A stretch of DNA of 52,798 nucleotides from Gelidibacter japonicus. Lineage in GTDB: Bacteria > Bacteroidota > Bacteroidia > Flavobacteriales > Flavobacteriaceae. The position numbers and the translations under genes were made by a program. Under the pieces are notes generated by a model that saw nothing but the letters and a program-made list of their open reading frames with translations, searched no databases and was not told the origin of the DNA. The first letter of the stretch is position 1, and each line of letters starts with the position of its first letter. The stretch covers positions 1-52,798 of the forward strand of contig NZ_BJKB01000022.1 in the NCBI RefSeq assembly GCF_010725055.1, written 5' to 3'. Shown here piece by piece: positions 35,864-46,800 of the stretch.

Positions 35864-36313
35864 CTAATTATCACTCGCATACCATTCCGCAAAACTCGTA
35901 TCGGTTTCTTGAAGTTTTAAGGAATGAAGTTGGATGTTTTCAGGTAAACGTTTTCTAATTTTTTGCGAAAAATCAATCACCATCATTTCACTAGTTGGTT
36001 GATAATCTACTAAAAGTACACTATGGCCTCTATCTTTTAGCTCCTTTGCCAACTCCACATGTGGTGTGTTTTTGTTGAACACCGTGGCATGGTCAAAAAC
36101 ATCGACGATTTCGTCTTTGACGATTTTTTTCAAATCTGAAAAATCAATGACCATCCCAAATTTAACATTAGAAGAATCACTGATTGGTTTTCCAACAACA
36201 GTTACTGACAATTTATAACTGTGTCCATGGACATTTTTGCACTTGCCATCGTAGCCATATAGGGCGTGACCAGTTTCAAAAGAAAATTGTTTTGTAATCC
36301 GAATTTTGCTCAT
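35864..36313 (-). CDS. queD: 6-carboxy-5,6,7,8-tetrahydropterin synthase / PTPS family
   Basis: A 149-residue enzyme of the QueD/6-pyruvoyl-tetrahydropterin synthase family, making 6-carboxytetrahydropterin for queuosine. The zinc His ligands are in FETGHALYGYDGKCKNVHGH, which also contains the catalytic Cys. FGMVIDFSDLKKIVKDEI and PTSEMMVIDFSQKI are family signatures, and LKLQETDTSFAEW closes the active site. No other queuosine genes are adjacent. A candidate promoter lies at 36331. Confidence 0.9.
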   Translation of the reverse strand: MSKIRITKQFSFETGHALYGYDGKCKNVHGHSYKLSVTVVGKPISDSSNVKFGMVIDFSDLKKIVKDEIVDVFDHATVFNKNTPHVELAKELKDRGHSVLLVDYQPTSEMMVIDFSQKIRKRLPENIQLHSLKLQETDTSFAEWYASDN

Positions 36314-36330
36314 TTGGCATCAATTTATCG

Positions 36331-36338
36331 CAAAGATA
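36331..36338 (-). promoter_or_regulatory. Candidate -7 promoter element for queD
   Basis: Read on the minus strand this is TATCTTTG, matching TAnnTTTG, 17 nt before the queD start codon. Confidence 0.45.
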
Positions 36339-36431
36339 TTCAAATTGTAAAAAGGAATCCCTTTTTAGACTACATTTGGCTGATTATTGCTTATATTCAT
36401 TTGTACTCCAAGTTCTTAATTTCTAAGTTAT

Positions 36432-37073
36432 ATGAATCCAATCTTTCAAGACATTGCTTTTGAAGAGAACCCTTTATATGAAACGATTATTAATGATATC
36501 GTTTCTCAGAAGTATGCCATTGTGGAAAATTTTTTTGATGAAAAAGAAGTTCAGCTGCTCAGGCAATCTTTAATTGACAAGCACAAAGAAGATGCTTTCA
36601 AAAAAGCGGCAATCGGCAACAAACTTAATGCCACCATAGTCAAAACGATTAGAGGTGATGTTATTTTATGGATGGATGAATCCAACGCCAATACGACCGA
36701 AAAGTTGTTTTTTGATAAAATCAATAATCTTGTCAGCTATCTCAACAGGACCTGCTTTTTAGGTATCCTTCATAAAGAATTTCATTATGCTTTATACCCA
36801 AAAGGTACTTTTTATAAACGTCATATCGATACATTTCAAAATGACGACAGACGCAAGCTATCTTTTGTCTGCTATTTGAATGAATCGGGTTGGTTGCCAG
36901 AAAATGGCGGCGAACTGGTATTGTATTTGGACGATAATGGCAAGGAGATAGAAAAGATTATCTATCCGTTTCCAGGTCGTGTCGTTATTTTTAAAAGTCA
37001 GATCATTGAACACGAAGTAAAACCGGTCAAGACCGAGAGATTGAGTATTACCGGATGGTTAAAAACCCGTTAG
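36432..37073 (+). CDS. 2OG-Fe(II) oxygenase (prolyl 4-hydroxylase-like)
   Basis: A 213-residue non-haem iron dioxygenase of the prolyl-4-hydroxylase alpha-subunit fold, using 2-oxoglutarate and oxygen to hydroxylate a substrate. The iron facial triad is HxD in FYKRHIDTFQ and the distal His in SQIIEHEVKPV. The Arg that binds 2-oxoglutarate is likely in KTERLSITGWLK. CYLNESGWLPENGGELVLY is the typical core strand. Bacterial relatives modify ribosomal proteins or elongation factor, but the target here is unknown. It ends 1 nt from the convergent small gene at 37075. Confidence 0.88.
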   Translation: MNPIFQDIAFEENPLYETIINDIVSQKYAIVENFFDEKEVQLLRQSLIDKHKEDAFKKAAIGNKLNATIVKTIRGDVILWMDESNANTTEKLFFDKINNLVSYLNRTCFLGILHKEFHYALYPKGTFYKRHIDTFQNDDRRKLSFVCYLNESGWLPENGGELVLYLDDNGKEIEKIIYPFPGRVVIFKSQIIEHEVKPVKTERLSITGWLKTR

Positions 37074-37074
37074 A

Positions 37075-37173
37075 TTATCTGTTTTTTCTTCGGTTGTAAA
37101 CATAAATGACAACCAATACGATGGCTAATATTAAAAATAAGCCGTTACCACTTAAATATTCGAGTATTTCCAT
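37075..37173 (-). CDS. Putative 32-residue single-pass membrane microprotein
   Basis: A short frame encoding MEILEYLSGNGLFLILAIVL followed by VVIYVYNRRKNR. It has a short acidic N-terminus, one hydrophobic helix of about 18 residues and a basic C-terminal tail, a common layout for small inner-membrane proteins. The longer in-frame start at 37278 gives a non-membrane extension that looks like chance sequence. No known family. Support is the clean topology and its position immediately after a convergent gene. Confidence 0.4.
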   Translation of the reverse strand: MEILEYLSGNGLFLILAIVLVVIYVYNRRKNR

Positions 37174-37376
37174 AGTTGAAATTGCAATAAGTGCTGCCAA
37201 AGTTAATCGTTTTGTTCGAATGGCAAGAAAAGTTATCTGAATTTTAGGATCAGTAGCGGGCCTCTGACAGTCATTCAAAGAATAAACAGAAAAAAATTTG
37301 CTTACAACTTATAACTCGGACTTTTCAGTGGGAAAGACAATCATACGATTGATATTTTTCAAACGGATTGTCCAAC

Positions 37377-37880
37377 TCATAAGAGAAGTTCATAACAGTA
37401 AAATGGATGTTCACTTTGCATAGGAAAATAAATGGAGCCTAAACGCTTATAATTGCGAAGTTCATAAAAGGTTTGATTTCTATGGTTTTGGGAAAAAGTG
37501 TCTAATCTTATGGAGTTATATCCATTGGATCTTCCCAGATTTTCAGCAAAATCCATTAGTATTTGTGCAAAACCCCGCCCTTGATGGTCCGGATGTACGG
37601 CCAATCGATGAATATATAGATTTTTATCATTAGGTGTGAGCCATTTTACAGCGTGATATTCTTCGTCCATAAAAGAAGAAATCACAATCGTGCCAATAAT
37701 GTTGTCATCATCATCAATCAGCACATAGAGTTCTTTTCTTGCGAGATCTTTTTCAAACGCAGCGACATTTGGGTAATGCTCGTTCCATTGATAAATTCCC
37801 TTTTTTGTCATAGACCTGGCACAGGCCTTCGTCAATAATAATATAGATTCAATATCCGATGAATTTGCATTTCGAATCAT
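37377..37880 (-). CDS. GNAT family N-acetyltransferase
   Basis: A 167-residue acetyl-CoA-dependent acetyltransferase. It starts MIRNANSSDIESILLLTKAC. The acetyl-CoA pyrophosphate loop (motif A) is LAVHPDHQGRGFAQILMDFA, with the QxxGxG/A signature. Motif B includes IRLDTFSQNHRNQTFYELRN. The acceptor is unknown. The gene is isolated, with about 260 AT-rich bases upstream before the tRNA gene. Confidence 0.9.
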   Translation of the reverse strand: MIRNANSSDIESILLLTKACARSMTKKGIYQWNEHYPNVAAFEKDLARKELYVLIDDDDNIIGTIVISSFMDEEYHAVKWLTPNDKNLYIHRLAVHPDHQGRGFAQILMDFAENLGRSNGYNSIRLDTFSQNHRNQTFYELRNYKRLGSIYFPMQSEHPFYCYELLL

Positions 37881-38144
37881 TTTTATTTATTTTTTGATAA
37901 ATTTAGTCTTTAATTCAGATAAGAAAATTATTAAGGAAGCTATATAATCGTCAAAAATATATCAAATTATTTGAAAAGAGCAACAGATTTTGAACGGATT
38001 AAAGTAAGAAAAATCTACAAGTAAAAATATAGTGATAGAAAAGAGGCTAAAAAAGAAAAAAATATTTTAAGTTTGCCGATTAATCAAAGAAGCCTAAAAA
38101 TTTTTTAAATCTTCTGCAGGAAGGAAGTGGCGTAAAAATAATTT

Positions 38145-38218
38145 GGGGATGTAGCTCAGTTGGCTAGAGCGCTTGGCTGGCAGCCAAGAGGTCGTCGGTT
38201 CGAGCCCGATCTTCTCCA
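38145..38218 (+). tRNA. tRNA-Ala (anticodon GGC)
   Basis: A 74-nt cloverleaf: acceptor GGGGATG paired with CTTCTCC with a U-U mismatch at 6-67, D arm GCTC/GAGC, anticodon arm CTTGG-CTGGCAG-CCAAG giving anticodon GGC, T arm with TTCGAGC. The G3-U70 wobble pair that defines alanine tRNAs is present, which agrees with the GGC anticodon. CCA is not encoded, so it must be added after transcription. A terminator follows at 38223. Confidence 0.95.
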
Positions 38219-38222
38219 CGTG

Positions 38223-38250
38223 AAAAGCAATGCGAAAGCGTTGCTTTTTT
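38223..38250 (+). terminator. Intrinsic terminator after tRNA-Ala
   Basis: AAAAGCAATGC (38223-38233) pairs with GCGTTGCTTTT around a GAAA loop, with one G-U pair, ending in six T residues. It starts 5 nt after the tRNA and shows that the tRNA is made as a single-gene transcript. Confidence 0.85.
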
Positions 38251-38279
38251 GTTTATATAGGTTTTGACGATCGATATGT

Positions 38280-41039
38280 CTAATATCCCACGTCCTTTTC
38301 GATAAAATCGATTTCCGGATTGCAAATTTCTATGATCAGTTTTTTAAGTTCTCCATAAAAACTATCCAAGGTTTCTTTTGTTATTGTTTGATCTTTATCT
38401 CTACTTCTTGATGATGGTTTTTTGCCAAACTTTAAAAAATAATCACCTTGTAGATTCTTAAAGGAAATGATACCGGCTTCTAATGATTGAGATATACCTT
38501 CTGTTGCATTCAGCATATAAGCATAGGCCAAAATTTGAAAGCTTTTGCTATACTTATTGTAATCTGAGGTGATGTTTTCCCAATCAACGATTTCAACCTG
38601 TCCTTGGTTGACTTTACCTGTTTTATAATCTATTATCCTAAGTGTCCCATCAAACTCGTCAATTCTGTCCACAGTGCCTTTTAAACGAACGTTAAAATCC
38701 AATTCAGGGATGACCACTGGTATGTCGAGTTCCTTTTCTAAGTGTATGATCTTAATCTGATGCCCCGCTTTTAAAGTTTCTATTTCTTTATTAATAAAAT
38801 TTGATATATAACGTTTGGCGACTTCAAGAATAATAAGGTTTTTTCCTTTGGTCATATCACCTTCCTTATAAAACGACTTAAAGTGATGGGCCACATTAGC
38901 ATTTATTTGAGCTTTCATTTGGAGTAAATCGGCTTCAGTGAGTAGTTGTCCTTTATGCGGTGTGTAAAAATCCTCTAAGGTCTGATGGATGACGCTCCCC
39001 AAGGTATTGGCTGCTACGGTTTCTTCAACATCTTCAAAACTCTGTATTTTTAAGACTTTTTCATAGTAAAAATCTAAAGGATTTCTGATGTAATTTGTCA
39101 AGGATGATGGCGAAAGTCCGTAGCCAGCAATCTGCTGCAATCTTGTGATTACACCGGGCGTTTTTTCAATGATTTTAGGCTGCTTTTGTACGACTTCCAC
39201 GTTCGGAACGACAATGCTATGTTGTATATGGTGGATGTTTTCAATTTGGAGTTGGGTTATAAACCGACTTTTCTCCCCACCATTCAACACATCAGGCTCT
39301 GTATTGTAAATGATATACACATTTTTTGCACGTTGCAACAGTCTGTAAAAATGATAGGTATAAACTGCATCTTTTTCCTTATAGGTTGGTAGTCCATTTT
39401 CAAGTTTCACATCGAAAGGAATAAATGAGTTGCTACTTTTTCCTGCCGGAAGAATTCCTTCATTAACGGACGATATGATAACCGTTTCAAAGTCCAAAAC
39501 TCTAGACTCGAGCATTCCCATAATTTGAAGTCCCTGTAGAGGTTCACCTTTAAAATCTAAAGTTTCACTACTCAATAACTCCTTGTAGAGAAAATAAAGT
39601 GTAGTACTGTTGCTGATGAGATTGTATTTGGTGTTATAGTGCTCTAACTCGTTGAATATTTGATTAAATCTATATAGATACTCGAGAGCCAAAAGATGTT
39701 TTGACTTCTCTAAATCAAGTTCTGACTTTAGCGTGAGGATGAGTTTGGAACAATTCCTGAATGCTTTTTCAGAGCTATTTTCCCACGATTGGAATAGAAG
39801 CCTTACAACCTCGTATTTTGCACCTGCTAATGCTATTAACTTATCAACTGAAATTGTAACAATATTATTGCTCTGAATATAATTTATGATCTGATTGCTA
39901 AAATTGACTCCCTTATGTGTCAATACAGACTGTATAAAGGAGTGTGATAAAATAGCTACCACATCCTTATAATAAAGTGTGTGGTTATGATTTTTCTGAA
40001 TCTTGAATACTAAATCGAATAAGGATGCCATTGGTACCGATTTCAGAGGAAGACCCATGGTGATGTTTATGGCTTCTACCTTTTGTGGAATAGAATTGAG
40101 CAATGGCATTAAAAGGGTTTCATCACCTAAAACGACTGCAGTTTTCTTTAAATCGCCGGGAGCTAAGCTGTCCAGTAATTCTCCAATATACTTTACCTGA
40201 CCAATATTTTTTGGAACGGCAATGGTCTGGATGTTTTTTTCGGAGCGATAATTCTCGCCTACCCAGTTCATTTGATTGTTTTTATAAAAGGGCCAGTTCT
40301 TGAGATGCTGCCTGATAAACAAACCTGCATCATGGATTGGATTTTTAATGAAAGTTGCGTCAATATCCCAATAGATATCTGCCAGATCCTGTTGCAATAA
40401 TTCTTGTATAATACGTTCTTCAGCGTTGTTTAAGGCATTGAAGCCAATAAAAACATGTTGTTTATTGGGGTTTGAACCTATGTAGGGTTCGATGCCATTT
40501 ACTGCCTCCCTATAGACTAAGCCTTGATATCCTTTTTTATTTAAGATCAACTTTTCTCGGAATGCATTATAATAGATTTTAAGTCGGTTCCAAAATGCTA
40601 AATAATTTTTGATATAAGGGGTCTGCTGTTCTGATAAAGACCAATGATTGAGTTCCTTAATGGATGTTAAATAATCAAAAATATGATCAGGATCTATAAG
40701 GTACCGATCTATTTCATTAAAATCCTGAAGTAAAAGTTGTCCCCATTTTGAAAATTGATCAAAAGTGTCTCGCTGAGGTTCTGGGGTAAGTTGGGTATAT
40801 ACTAGGTAAAACTCAAAAAGAAGTTCGGTGTTGCTAGCATAACTAAGATCAGAAAGACTTTCCACAAATTCCTCAATGGATAAAATTTCGGGAGCAAATG
40901 TAGTTTTGGAGATGGAATGGGAGAGGATATCCTTTAAGAAAGTACCAGCTCTTTTGCTTGGCAATATAAAGGTGAGCTGTGAAATATCCAATTCTTTTTT
41001 TTGGATGTCGTCAATAACTTCTTTTAAAAAACTTCTCAT
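38280..41039 (-). CDS. AddB-like PD-(D/E)XK nuclease subunit
   Basis: A 919-residue protein similar to the AddB (RexB-like) subunit of double-strand-break resection enzymes. The N-terminus has a degenerate helicase motif FILPSKRAGTFLKDIL, as in AddB of Bacteroidota, without a real Walker A. The C-terminal nuclease domain shows GSVIHQTLEDFY, the catalytic Asp in VDRIDEFDGTL and DYKTG. The partner helicase is at 43809-46955, with kbl and ompA in between. It is the last gene of the minus-strand run, after the ompA terminator. It should act with the AddA-like protein on DNA ends. Confidence 0.88.
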   Translation of the reverse strand: MRSFLKEVIDDIQKKELDISQLTFILPSKRAGTFLKDILSHSISKTTFAPEILSIEEFVESLSDLSYASNTELLFEFYLVYTQLTPEPQRDTFDQFSKWGQLLLQDFNEIDRYLIDPDHIFDYLTSIKELNHWSLSEQQTPYIKNYLAFWNRLKIYYNAFREKLILNKKGYQGLVYREAVNGIEPYIGSNPNKQHVFIGFNALNNAEERIIQELLQQDLADIYWDIDATFIKNPIHDAGLFIRQHLKNWPFYKNNQMNWVGENYRSEKNIQTIAVPKNIGQVKYIGELLDSLAPGDLKKTAVVLGDETLLMPLLNSIPQKVEAINITMGLPLKSVPMASLFDLVFKIQKNHNHTLYYKDVVAILSHSFIQSVLTHKGVNFSNQIINYIQSNNIVTISVDKLIALAGAKYEVVRLLFQSWENSSEKAFRNCSKLILTLKSELDLEKSKHLLALEYLYRFNQIFNELEHYNTKYNLISNSTTLYFLYKELLSSETLDFKGEPLQGLQIMGMLESRVLDFETVIISSVNEGILPAGKSSNSFIPFDVKLENGLPTYKEKDAVYTYHFYRLLQRAKNVYIIYNTEPDVLNGGEKSRFITQLQIENIHHIQHSIVVPNVEVVQKQPKIIEKTPGVITRLQQIAGYGLSPSSLTNYIRNPLDFYYEKVLKIQSFEDVEETVAANTLGSVIHQTLEDFYTPHKGQLLTEADLLQMKAQINANVAHHFKSFYKEGDMTKGKNLIILEVAKRYISNFINKEIETLKAGHQIKIIHLEKELDIPVVIPELDFNVRLKGTVDRIDEFDGTLRIIDYKTGKVNQGQVEIVDWENITSDYNKYSKSFQILAYAYMLNATEGISQSLEAGIISFKNLQGDYFLKFGKKPSSRSRDKDQTITKETLDSFYGELKKLIIEICNPEIDFIEKDVGY

Positions 41040-41051
41040 TGTATAAAAATA

Positions 41052-41080
41052 AAAAACGCCCCGAATATCGGAGCGTTTTT
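41052..41080 (-). terminator. Intrinsic terminator after ompA
   Basis: AAAAACGC (41052-41059, with one more A before it) and CCCGAATATCGG pair with the GCGTTTTT arm at 41073-41080. On the minus strand it lies 26 nt after the ompA stop and 13 nt before the AddB-like start. Confidence 0.75.
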
Positions 41081-41105
41081 CTGAAATATTTATAGTTTAT
41101 AAAAC

Positions 41106-42467
41106 TTAGTTTGTAAGTTTTACTTCTACACGTCTGTTGTTGGTTCTACCAGCAGCAGTTTTGTTAGTGTCAATTGGATTCTCCTGACCAAAGCCTTTAG
41201 AAGTTAAACGATCTTTGTCAATTCCGTTAGCAATTAACCAGTCTTTCACCGCATTAGCTCTTCTTTCTGACAATAATTGGTTAGATCTTGCTGATCCAAC
41301 GCTATCAGTATAGCCTTCAATAACAAAGGTAGCTTCTGGGAATTCTTTGAAGATGGCGTTCATAGCCTCTAATGTTTGAATAGACTCTTTCTTGAAAGTA
41401 GCTTTACCAGTATCGAATAAGATAGTTCTAGCATAGTCATTCAATTGTTTCATCTTCTCAGGAGTTGGCTTAACTTCTGGACAACCGAAGTTTGCAACAG
41501 TACCAGGAACATCTGGACATTTATCATCTTTGTCCAATACACCGTCACCATCTCTATCTGGCCAAGGACATCCTTTGTTAGCAGCAGGGCCAGCTTCGTT
41601 TGGACACTCGTCTAAATGATCTGGAACACCATCACCATCAGCATCAGGACAACCTTTTAACGATTTTAATCCAGCAACAGTAGGACAGTCATCTAAATGA
41701 TCTGGAACACCGTCACCATCAGTATCAGGACAGCCGTTAAATTCAGCTAAACCAGGAACGTCTGGACAGTCGTCTTTTGCGTCTTCAATACCGTCGCCAT
41801 CTGTGTCAGGACAACCGTTGAACTCTGGTAAACCAGGAACGTCTGGACAAGCATCATCTTTGTCATATATGCCATCACCATCAGTGTCTTTTCCACCAAA
41901 TTTAAGTGCTAAACCAACTGTGTGTTGGAAATGTGTAGCTAAGTAATCTTCGAATGCATGTTTGTAGGCAGATTGAACTGTTACACCAATGTTTTCAGAA
42001 AACCATAGGTTGAAACCAAGGGTTCCGTTTAATGTACCTGCTCCAATATCATCAACCCAGGTATAACCACCACCTACTCCTAAGTAAGGCTCAAAAACTT
42101 TTGAGTTAATTAGGTTGGCAAAGCTATATTTTACCGTACCGTCTAATGCATAGTAAGATAAATCGTCAGCTGAGGTATTACCTATTTTACTGATTTCGTT
42201 GATAGTACCAGCTGCAGTTAATGAAAAACCGTCTGATAAGTATCTAGAAACAGAAATTGAGGATAATGAAGGTAAGACGTTGTAGTGATCTCCAAAATTG
42301 AAGTATTGATCAAAGATCTCACCCTGTCCGTCTTCACCCGTTGGGTAAAAGTCAACTGCATTCACGCCAACCCCAATAGCCCAAGGGTTGTTTGCGTCTT
42401 GTGCGTTGGCGTTGCTAAAGCTCAATAGAAGCAACATAGCGAAAAATAATCTGCTAAGATTTTTCAT
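41106..42467 (-). CDS. OmpA family protein with thrombospondin type 3 repeats
   Basis: A 453-residue outer-membrane protein that links the membrane to peptidoglycan. The signal peptide ends SNANAQ near residue 23. An N-terminal beta-barrel of about 170 residues follows. Five calcium-binding TSP3-type repeats of the form [19 protein letters not shown] run from about residue 200 to 325. The OmpA C-terminal domain has [20 protein letters not shown] and [20 protein letters not shown] with the peptidoglycan-binding Asp and Arg. Highly expressed family. A strong -7 element lies at 42537 and a terminator at 41052. Confidence 0.95.
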   Translation of the reverse strand: MKNLSRLFFAMLLLLSFSNANAQDANNPWAIGVGVNAVDFYPTGEDGQGEIFDQYFNFGDHYNVLPSLSSISVSRYLSDGFSLTAAGTINEISKIGNTSADDLSYYALDGTVKYSFANLINSKVFEPYLGVGGGYTWVDDIGAGTLNGTLGFNLWFSENIGVTVQSAYKHAFEDYLATHFQHTVGLALKFGGKDTDGDGIYDKDDACPDVPGLPEFNGCPDTDGDGIEDAKDDCPDVPGLAEFNGCPDTDGDGVPDHLDDCPTVAGLKSLKGCPDADGDGVPDHLDECPNEAGPAANKGCPWPDRDGDGVLDKDDKCPDVPGTVANFGCPEVKPTPEKMKQLNDYARTILFDTGKATFKKESIQTLEAMNAIFKEFPEATFVIEGYTDSVGSARSNQLLSERRANAVKDWLIANGIDKDRLTSKGFGQENPIDTNKTAAGRTNNRRVEVKLTN

Positions 42468-42536
42468 ATTCTAATAATTTAATTTTTAAGTGTTAATTAT
42501 GAACAAAAGTAAGTTGTTAAACGTTATTAACAAAGA

Positions 42537-42544
42537 CAAATATA
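42537..42544 (-). promoter_or_regulatory. Candidate -7 promoter element for ompA
   Basis: Read on the minus strand this is TATATTTG, an exact TAnnTTTG match. It lies 70 nt before the ompA start, giving a leader of about 65 nt. Confidence 0.5.
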
Positions 42545-42591
42545 TAAAAATATTGACTATTTGCCTTAAAACAGTACTGTTTGGACTAATT

Positions 42592-43785
42592 TTAGATAAT
42601 TTTCAAGGTTTTCCCAACTTTTATAAAAGCGGCTATTGCTTTGTCCAAATGTTCTTTGGTGTGGGCCGCTGATAACTGTACCCTAATCCTTGCTTGGTCC
42701 TTGGGTACGACTGGAAAGAAGAAGCCTATTACATAGATTCCTTCCTCAAGAAGCATTGATGCCATTGTTTGGGATAATTTCGCGTCGTAAAGCATCACTG
42801 GGACTATCGCTGAATCGCCATCAATAATATCAAATCCTTCCTTCTGCAACGCTTCTTTGAAATATTTCGTGTTTTTGGTCAATTGATCCTTTAATGTAGT
42901 GTCATTGGCAAGCATGTCAAATACCTTGATGGAAGCACCAACTATAGCTGGAGCCAGCGAATTTGAAAACAAATAGGGTCTTGAGCGTTGACGAAGTATT
43001 TCAATGATTTCTTTTTTTCCTGTAGTATATCCACCCATGGCACCACCCATTGCCTTCCCTAAGGTTCCGGTAATGATGTCTATTCGGTCCATAACCCCTT
43101 TTTCTTCTAAGGTACCACGTCCTGTATCTCCAATAAATCCAGTGGCATGGCATTCGTCTATCATGACCAGAGCGTCATATTGATCTGCCAAATCACAAAT
43201 CTTATCCAAAGGTGCCACCAAGCCGTCCATAGAGAATACACCATCGGTCACAATAATCTTAAAGCGTGCGCCATTCTTATTGGCCTCAACCAGCTGTTTT
43301 TCTAAATCCTCCATGTCGTTATTTTGATAACGATAGCGTGCCGCCTTGCATAAACGTACCCCGTCAATAATTGACGCATGATTCAATGAGTCAGAAATAA
43401 TCGCGTCCTCTGCACCAAATAGAGGTTCAAAAACCCCACCATTGGCATCAAATGCTGCCGCATATAGGATGGTGTCCTCGGTGCCATAAAATTCAGCGAT
43501 TTTTTGCTCCAAAGTTTTATGGATGTCTTGAGTGCCACAAATAAATCGTACTGAAGACATTCCAAATCCATGACTGTCCAAAGTGTCTTTGGCAGCTTGT
43601 ACTACTTCAGGATGGGAAGAAAGGCCTAAATAATTATTGGCACAAAAGTTCAGAACAGTTTGGCCTGTATTGAGAGTTATTTCTGCGCCTTGAGGAGAAG
43701 TGATGATGCGCTCTTCTTTGTAAAGCCCTGCTTCTTTAATGTCTTCAAGTTCTTTTTGTAAGTGTTGTTGTATATTTCCGTACAT
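42592..43785 (-). CDS. kbl: Glycine C-acetyltransferase (2-amino-3-ketobutyrate CoA ligase)
   Basis: A 397-residue PLP enzyme of the alpha-oxoamine synthase family. It cleaves 2-amino-3-ketobutyrate with CoA to glycine and acetyl-CoA in threonine degradation. [56 protein letters not shown] and the PLP Lys in [17 protein letters not shown] identify it. Length matches Kbl. No threonine dehydrogenase gene is next to it. The gene sits between the two recombination subunits, 23 nt after the AddA-like gene, so it is probably cotranscribed with it. Confidence 0.94.
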   Translation of the reverse strand: MYGNIQQHLQKELEDIKEAGLYKEERIITSPQGAEITLNTGQTVLNFCANNYLGLSSHPEVVQAAKDTLDSHGFGMSSVRFICGTQDIHKTLEQKIAEFYGTEDTILYAAAFDANGGVFEPLFGAEDAIISDSLNHASIIDGVRLCKAARYRYQNNDMEDLEKQLVEANKNGARFKIIVTDGVFSMDGLVAPLDKICDLADQYDALVMIDECHATGFIGDTGRGTLEEKGVMDRIDIITGTLGKAMGGAMGGYTTGKKEIIEILRQRSRPYLFSNSLAPAIVGASIKVFDMLANDTTLKDQLTKNTKYFKEALQKEGFDIIDGDSAIVPVMLYDAKLSQTMASMLLEEGIYVIGFFFPVVPKDQARIRVQLSAAHTKEHLDKAIAAFIKVGKTLKII

Positions 43786-43808
43786 AATAATTTGAATTTA
43801 GTACAAAG

Positions 43809-46800
43809 TTAAAATTCTTTTACTTGAATATCCTCATTAATGTATACAAGTATTCTTTTTACTACATTAAAACCCATTTCCTCAAGAATAACTTGATATT
43901 CCATGATTTGATTTTGATGTGATGGACGTACAGCACCTGTTTTGTAATCTATAATAACTGTCTCTAATTTATTGTTGACAATAATGCGATCCGGTCGTGA
44001 AATAAGCCCCCCTGATATGAGAATATCCCTTTCATTATAAACAGTAAGATCAGGTAGAAAAAAGTCTTTCAATTGTTCGTGACGGACAATTTGCATTATG
44101 ATTGGTTGTAGTTCTGAACTTTGATGGGCATTGAGATCCCCTTTGCTTTCAAGTTCTTGAAAAACAAAATTGATGTCATTTTCTGTTTTGATCTTGGACA
44201 TGATTAAATGTACCAAGTTTCCTTTTTCAATGGCGGCTTCTTGCTCTGTGTCCCATAGGTAACCAGTATTGGTGACAATCCGTAAATCGTGATTTTCCTT
44301 AGCAACCGAAATGAAGCGTTTCTGAAGAGTGGATTCTTCTACTTTTTTTGTGGGTAAAACCCGAGTCGGATCTCCAAACGTATAGGTTTTTTCGGCATCA
44401 TTCCACAATCCAGCCGATTTAAGATAATTGATAAATAAACCCGAATACACGTTAGGATTTTCGTTTTGCCCTTTATCAACATCGTATTCAGATACAATAT
44501 ACAGCTGTTCCACGGCTCTGGTGAGGACAACATACAGAAGATTCATGCTATCCAATTCTAATTGTGCCCTATAATCGGCATACAAGCTTTGTCCTAATTC
44601 TCCAAGACCTTCCAAATCTTTATTGACATTGATGAATACATTTGAAAAACCATTGAATATCTCCGGATTGACAGGAAACCACATTTTAGGGGACATATCA
44701 AAATAAAGATCCTGATTGGCATAAGGGAAAATTACAACCGGGAACTCCAAACCTTTAGATTTGTGGATAGTCATAATTTGGACCGCGTTATTACCCTGAG
44801 GAGAAGTAATGGATAGTTTTTCTTTTTTAATCTCCCAATGTGAAATAAAATCAGAAAAACTGGCATTGTGCTTCTGCGAATAGTCCAAAACTTCATCCAA
44901 GAAAAACTGAATATAGGCGTTGGAGGTTTTGTTTAAATTAAATTGTCTGACCACACTTTCTACAGCTTCGTAAAATGGAAGTTGTAAAAATTGATTAAAA
45001 TCGAAAAACAGATTGTATTTACTGAGTGCTTTGAACATTTCAAAAGCCTCCAAATGTACAAGGTTGTCAAAAAACAGATGTTTATCATCCAATTGAATGT
45101 GCTGGTCAGCCAAATAACTTAAGACCTCAATTTTCAACATCTCGTTATAAGGTTGAGAGGCTAATGCGATGGTGTTGGTGAGAAATTGGACTTCGGGTGA
45201 ATTTTTTAGCAGCAAGGATTCGGAAGAAATGATGGGAATTCCTTTAACACTCAAATATTCAGCAAGAGCGGTCCCTTCTTTAGATTTTCGAGATATGATG
45301 CACATATCCCGCAATTCAAACTTGTTTTCCTGAGCCTTTTGGATCGCTTCCAACACTTTTTTTCCATAAATAGCGTCTTTGTCTTCAGATTCAAACTCTA
45401 AAAACGAAAGCTCAATATAACCATCACCTGTCAAATGAAAATTTTGCCGACTGGCTTCATAAATTTCTCGATGTGATCTATTGGAAAACGCAAGAGAGGA
45501 AGTGTGCTTGAAGAAATCATTGTTGAAATTTACGATCGTCTCTAAACTTCTATAATTGGTTGGTAAGTCTTCAATATGCTGTTCAATGTGAAATGGTTGT
45601 GTTCGTTTGGTATATAAGTCAATAAACTGTTCGGCCTTGCCACCGCGCCATCTGTAGATAGCCTGTTTTGCATCGCCCACCAGCATTGCCGAGCCTGTTT
45701 CACCTTTTAAATTCTGACTTGAGATGGCATTCTCGATTAATGGAATAAGGTTTTCCCATTGTTTTACAGAAGTGTCCTGGAACTCATCAATAAAGTAATG
45801 CCTGTATTTTTCACCGATCCGTTCGTAGATAAATGGGGCTGGTTGTGATTTTATTTCATTGCTGATAAGTGAATTGAATTCTGAAATGAGGATTAAATCT
45901 TCATCGACTTTAATCTCCTGAAGACTTTTATATATGGCATTCAATACAGATAAAGGCGTGAGGTTATTCATGATGTTCTTTAAGAACTTCAGTTGGTACA
46001 CTTGCTCTTTGGTTTCTTGAAAGGCAGCAACTAAAATGGGCTGTATAGTATCAATAGTTGCAGCGGTGCCAAGCGAAACTCTTGTTGGATAGAGCTTTGT
46101 GTCTTCAATTTCCAACTGCCATTTGTTGTCAAACTTAAGATCATAATTCTTATCCCTTAATTTAAGAAAGTGGTTAGGCAATGAGTTTCTTGAAAAATCG
46201 CTGTGCTCCAAGCCATTTTCATCTAAAAGGTTTAAAACGTGTTGTGATTTTTCAACGACATCTAATTCCTGAGTCTTGATAATTTTTAAGAGTTGCGTTT
46301 TTAGACCTTTAAAATCTTCAATAGACTTGTCCTTTAAAGCTTCAAAATACGGAATGTCATTTTCATTGATGAGCACTTGCGCAATTTGATTAAAATCGAA
46401 GGCCACATCCCAGCTTTTGTCATCATCGGCTTTTTCAATGGCAAAGTCAACAAGTATTTTTGTGAGTTGTTTTTCAGTTCCAGCCTTATCGATCAATTGG
46501 TCCACAGCTTTTGAAAGAATTGTCTTGGTGTCCAATTCTACCTCAAAATTGAGAGGTAGTTTCAAGTCGTGGGCGAAGGTTCTTATAAGCCTATGGTTGA
46601 ACTTGTCAATGGTAGATATGTCAAATGCCGCATAGTTATGGGCAATGGTGTTTAGGATAATTTTCGATTTTTCGTGAAGTGTTTTGGGTTCCATATTGAG
46701 TTCCTTAGATAGAATCTCGAACATTGGGGTTGGTCTTTCTAAAATATCAGGATCTGAAAATGCGATAAGCATTTCTACGACCCGTTCTTTCATTTCAGCA

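Noticed and set aside
38145-38218. tRNA-Gly reading of the tRNA because the loop contains GGC
   Set aside because: The anticodon at positions 34-36 is GGC (alanine GCC codon) and the acceptor stem has the alanine G3-U70 pair; glycine would need GCC.
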